From a virus: a DNA stretch of 64,000 bases. The notes beneath the pieces were generated by a model that was not told where the DNA came from, made no database searches, and saw only the letters and a list, made by a program, of their open reading frames with translations. Below are positions 63,639 to 64,000 of the stretch, piece by piece (the stretch's first letter is position 1; each line of letters begins with the position of its first letter). The position numbers and the translations under genes were made by a program. The stretch is taken from the IMG/VR virus record IMGVR_UViG_3300031673_000006, positions 38,758 through 102,757 of that record. One strand, written 5' to 3'.

Positions 63639-64000
63639 ATGGCTGAAGTTTTCCTCATCATGCGTCGTGCCGACATCCCTGACGGGGTGTTGCAGGTGGT
63701 CGATCTCTGGCCGAACACCTCGAGCAAAAACTACATTTACCAACCTGGCCTCGGCCAGACCGGGTACATTCACAACATTCCGGCACCCGCCATCGCGGCG
63801 AGTGTGGCAGCCGGACCTCCAGTTGCAGCTACGGCTGACCTGACGGGTCTTGCGGCTTACCTGATCGGTAACCTCGACACGACTGCTGGCGTAGGCGGAG
63901 CGGTATACACCGGCGCTCAGGCAGACGCAGCGGCTGCTGCTTTGGTGGCCATCGCTCAAGCGGGCACGGTGCTCGACGCAGCGGCCGTGGATGCTATTTT
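63639..64000 (+). CDS. Tandem structural paralogue 3, 3'-partial
   Basis: The gene runs off the right edge of the window; 120 complete codons are visible from ATG 63639, with TAGGAGA upstream. FLIMRRADIPDGVLQVVDLW and PNTSSKNYIYQPGLGQTGY match the two preceding paralogues. The rest is Ala/Gly-rich beta sequence. The C-terminal half lies outside. Confidence 0.8.
   Translation, partial: MAEVFLIMRRADIPDGVLQVVDLWPNTSSKNYIYQPGLGQTGYIHNIPAPAIAASVAAGPPVAATADLTGLAAYLIGNLDTTAGVGGAVYTGAQADAAAAALVAIAQAGTVLDAAAVDAI

Noticed and set aside
1-64000. tRNA or rRNA genes
   Set aside because: Intergenic stretches were read by eye on both strands and no cloverleaf with T-loop consensus was found. A tRNAscan run would be decisive.
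1-64000. Insertion sequences or transposases
   Set aside because: No DDE or HUH transposase motif and no terminal inverted repeats were seen; mobility signs are limited to homing endonucleases and the 30-bp direct repeats.

Overview
The window is part of a large GC-rich genome of a tailed double-stranded DNA phage. It carries a prohead protease, scaffold-like protein, decoration-type protein, HK97-fold major capsid protein, several further virion-type proteins and very long multidomain 'polyvalent' proteins, plus homing endonucleases and many small enzymes. Lipoprotein and twin-arginine signals point to a Gram-negative host. No terminase, portal, tail tube, DNA polymerase, tRNA or integrase was found, so 64 kb is only part of the genome and a jumbo-class phage is likely. 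The first and last genes run off the window.

Layout. 1-8.0 kb: a giant polyvalent protein combining ADP-ribosyltransferase, ParB-like, Ntn-hydrolase, topoisomerase IB, GNAT and zincin modules. 8.0-15.3 kb: head module (two putative virion proteins, a zinc-ribbon protein, prohead protease, acidic scaffold-like protein, decoration-type protein, major capsid protein), closed by a UUCG-loop terminator. 15.3-23.9 kb: an island with a LAGLIDADG endonuclease and an operon of four repeat proteins plus one SF2 helicase; three of the repeat proteins are almost nothing but a 50-60 residue HGRRP...WLR...LCDEMGLP module repeated 9, 5 and 10 times. The island is bracketed by 30-bp direct repeats. 23.9-40.6 kb: densely packed small genes for host takeover or counter-defence (HAD-SAK, vWA, tRNA-binding domain, GNAT, peptide deformylase, SPFH lipoprotein, degenerate GyrB, RNase HII, DUF488, dNMP kinase-like, Acb2-like anti-CBASS protein, ClpS, papain-like protease, AAA-CYTH protein, KptA, sulfotransferase). 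40.6-51.6 kb: three translationally coupled polyvalent genes with a RelA/SpoT-like domain, two R-S-E ADP-ribosyltransferases and a PI3K/HipA-like kinase. 51.5-54.8 kb: a cluster of GIY-YIG genes and a metalloprotease lipoprotein. 54.8-64 kb: further virion-type genes, another polyvalent protein with a SWIM-like zinc finger, an FmdB-type zinc ribbon and three tandem paralogous structural proteins.

Expression. Two start styles separate by region. Many structural genes have a Shine-Dalgarno sequence, and several units are preceded by hairpins or a CGGTTTTC...TATAG-like element. About a dozen accessory genes on both strands instead have a GGTANNNT box 5-6 nt before the start codon and mostly no Shine-Dalgarno sequence. 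This looks like a -10 element producing leaderless mRNAs. Inside operons most genes are coupled by ATGA, GTGA, TTGA or TGATG overlaps.

The strongest candidates for something new are the helicase plus modular-repeat operon, the leaderless promoter class, and the polyvalent proteins with shared NPETGN and SIFDAPDS module-boundary motifs. All functional calls come from motif reading by eye; no database search was run.
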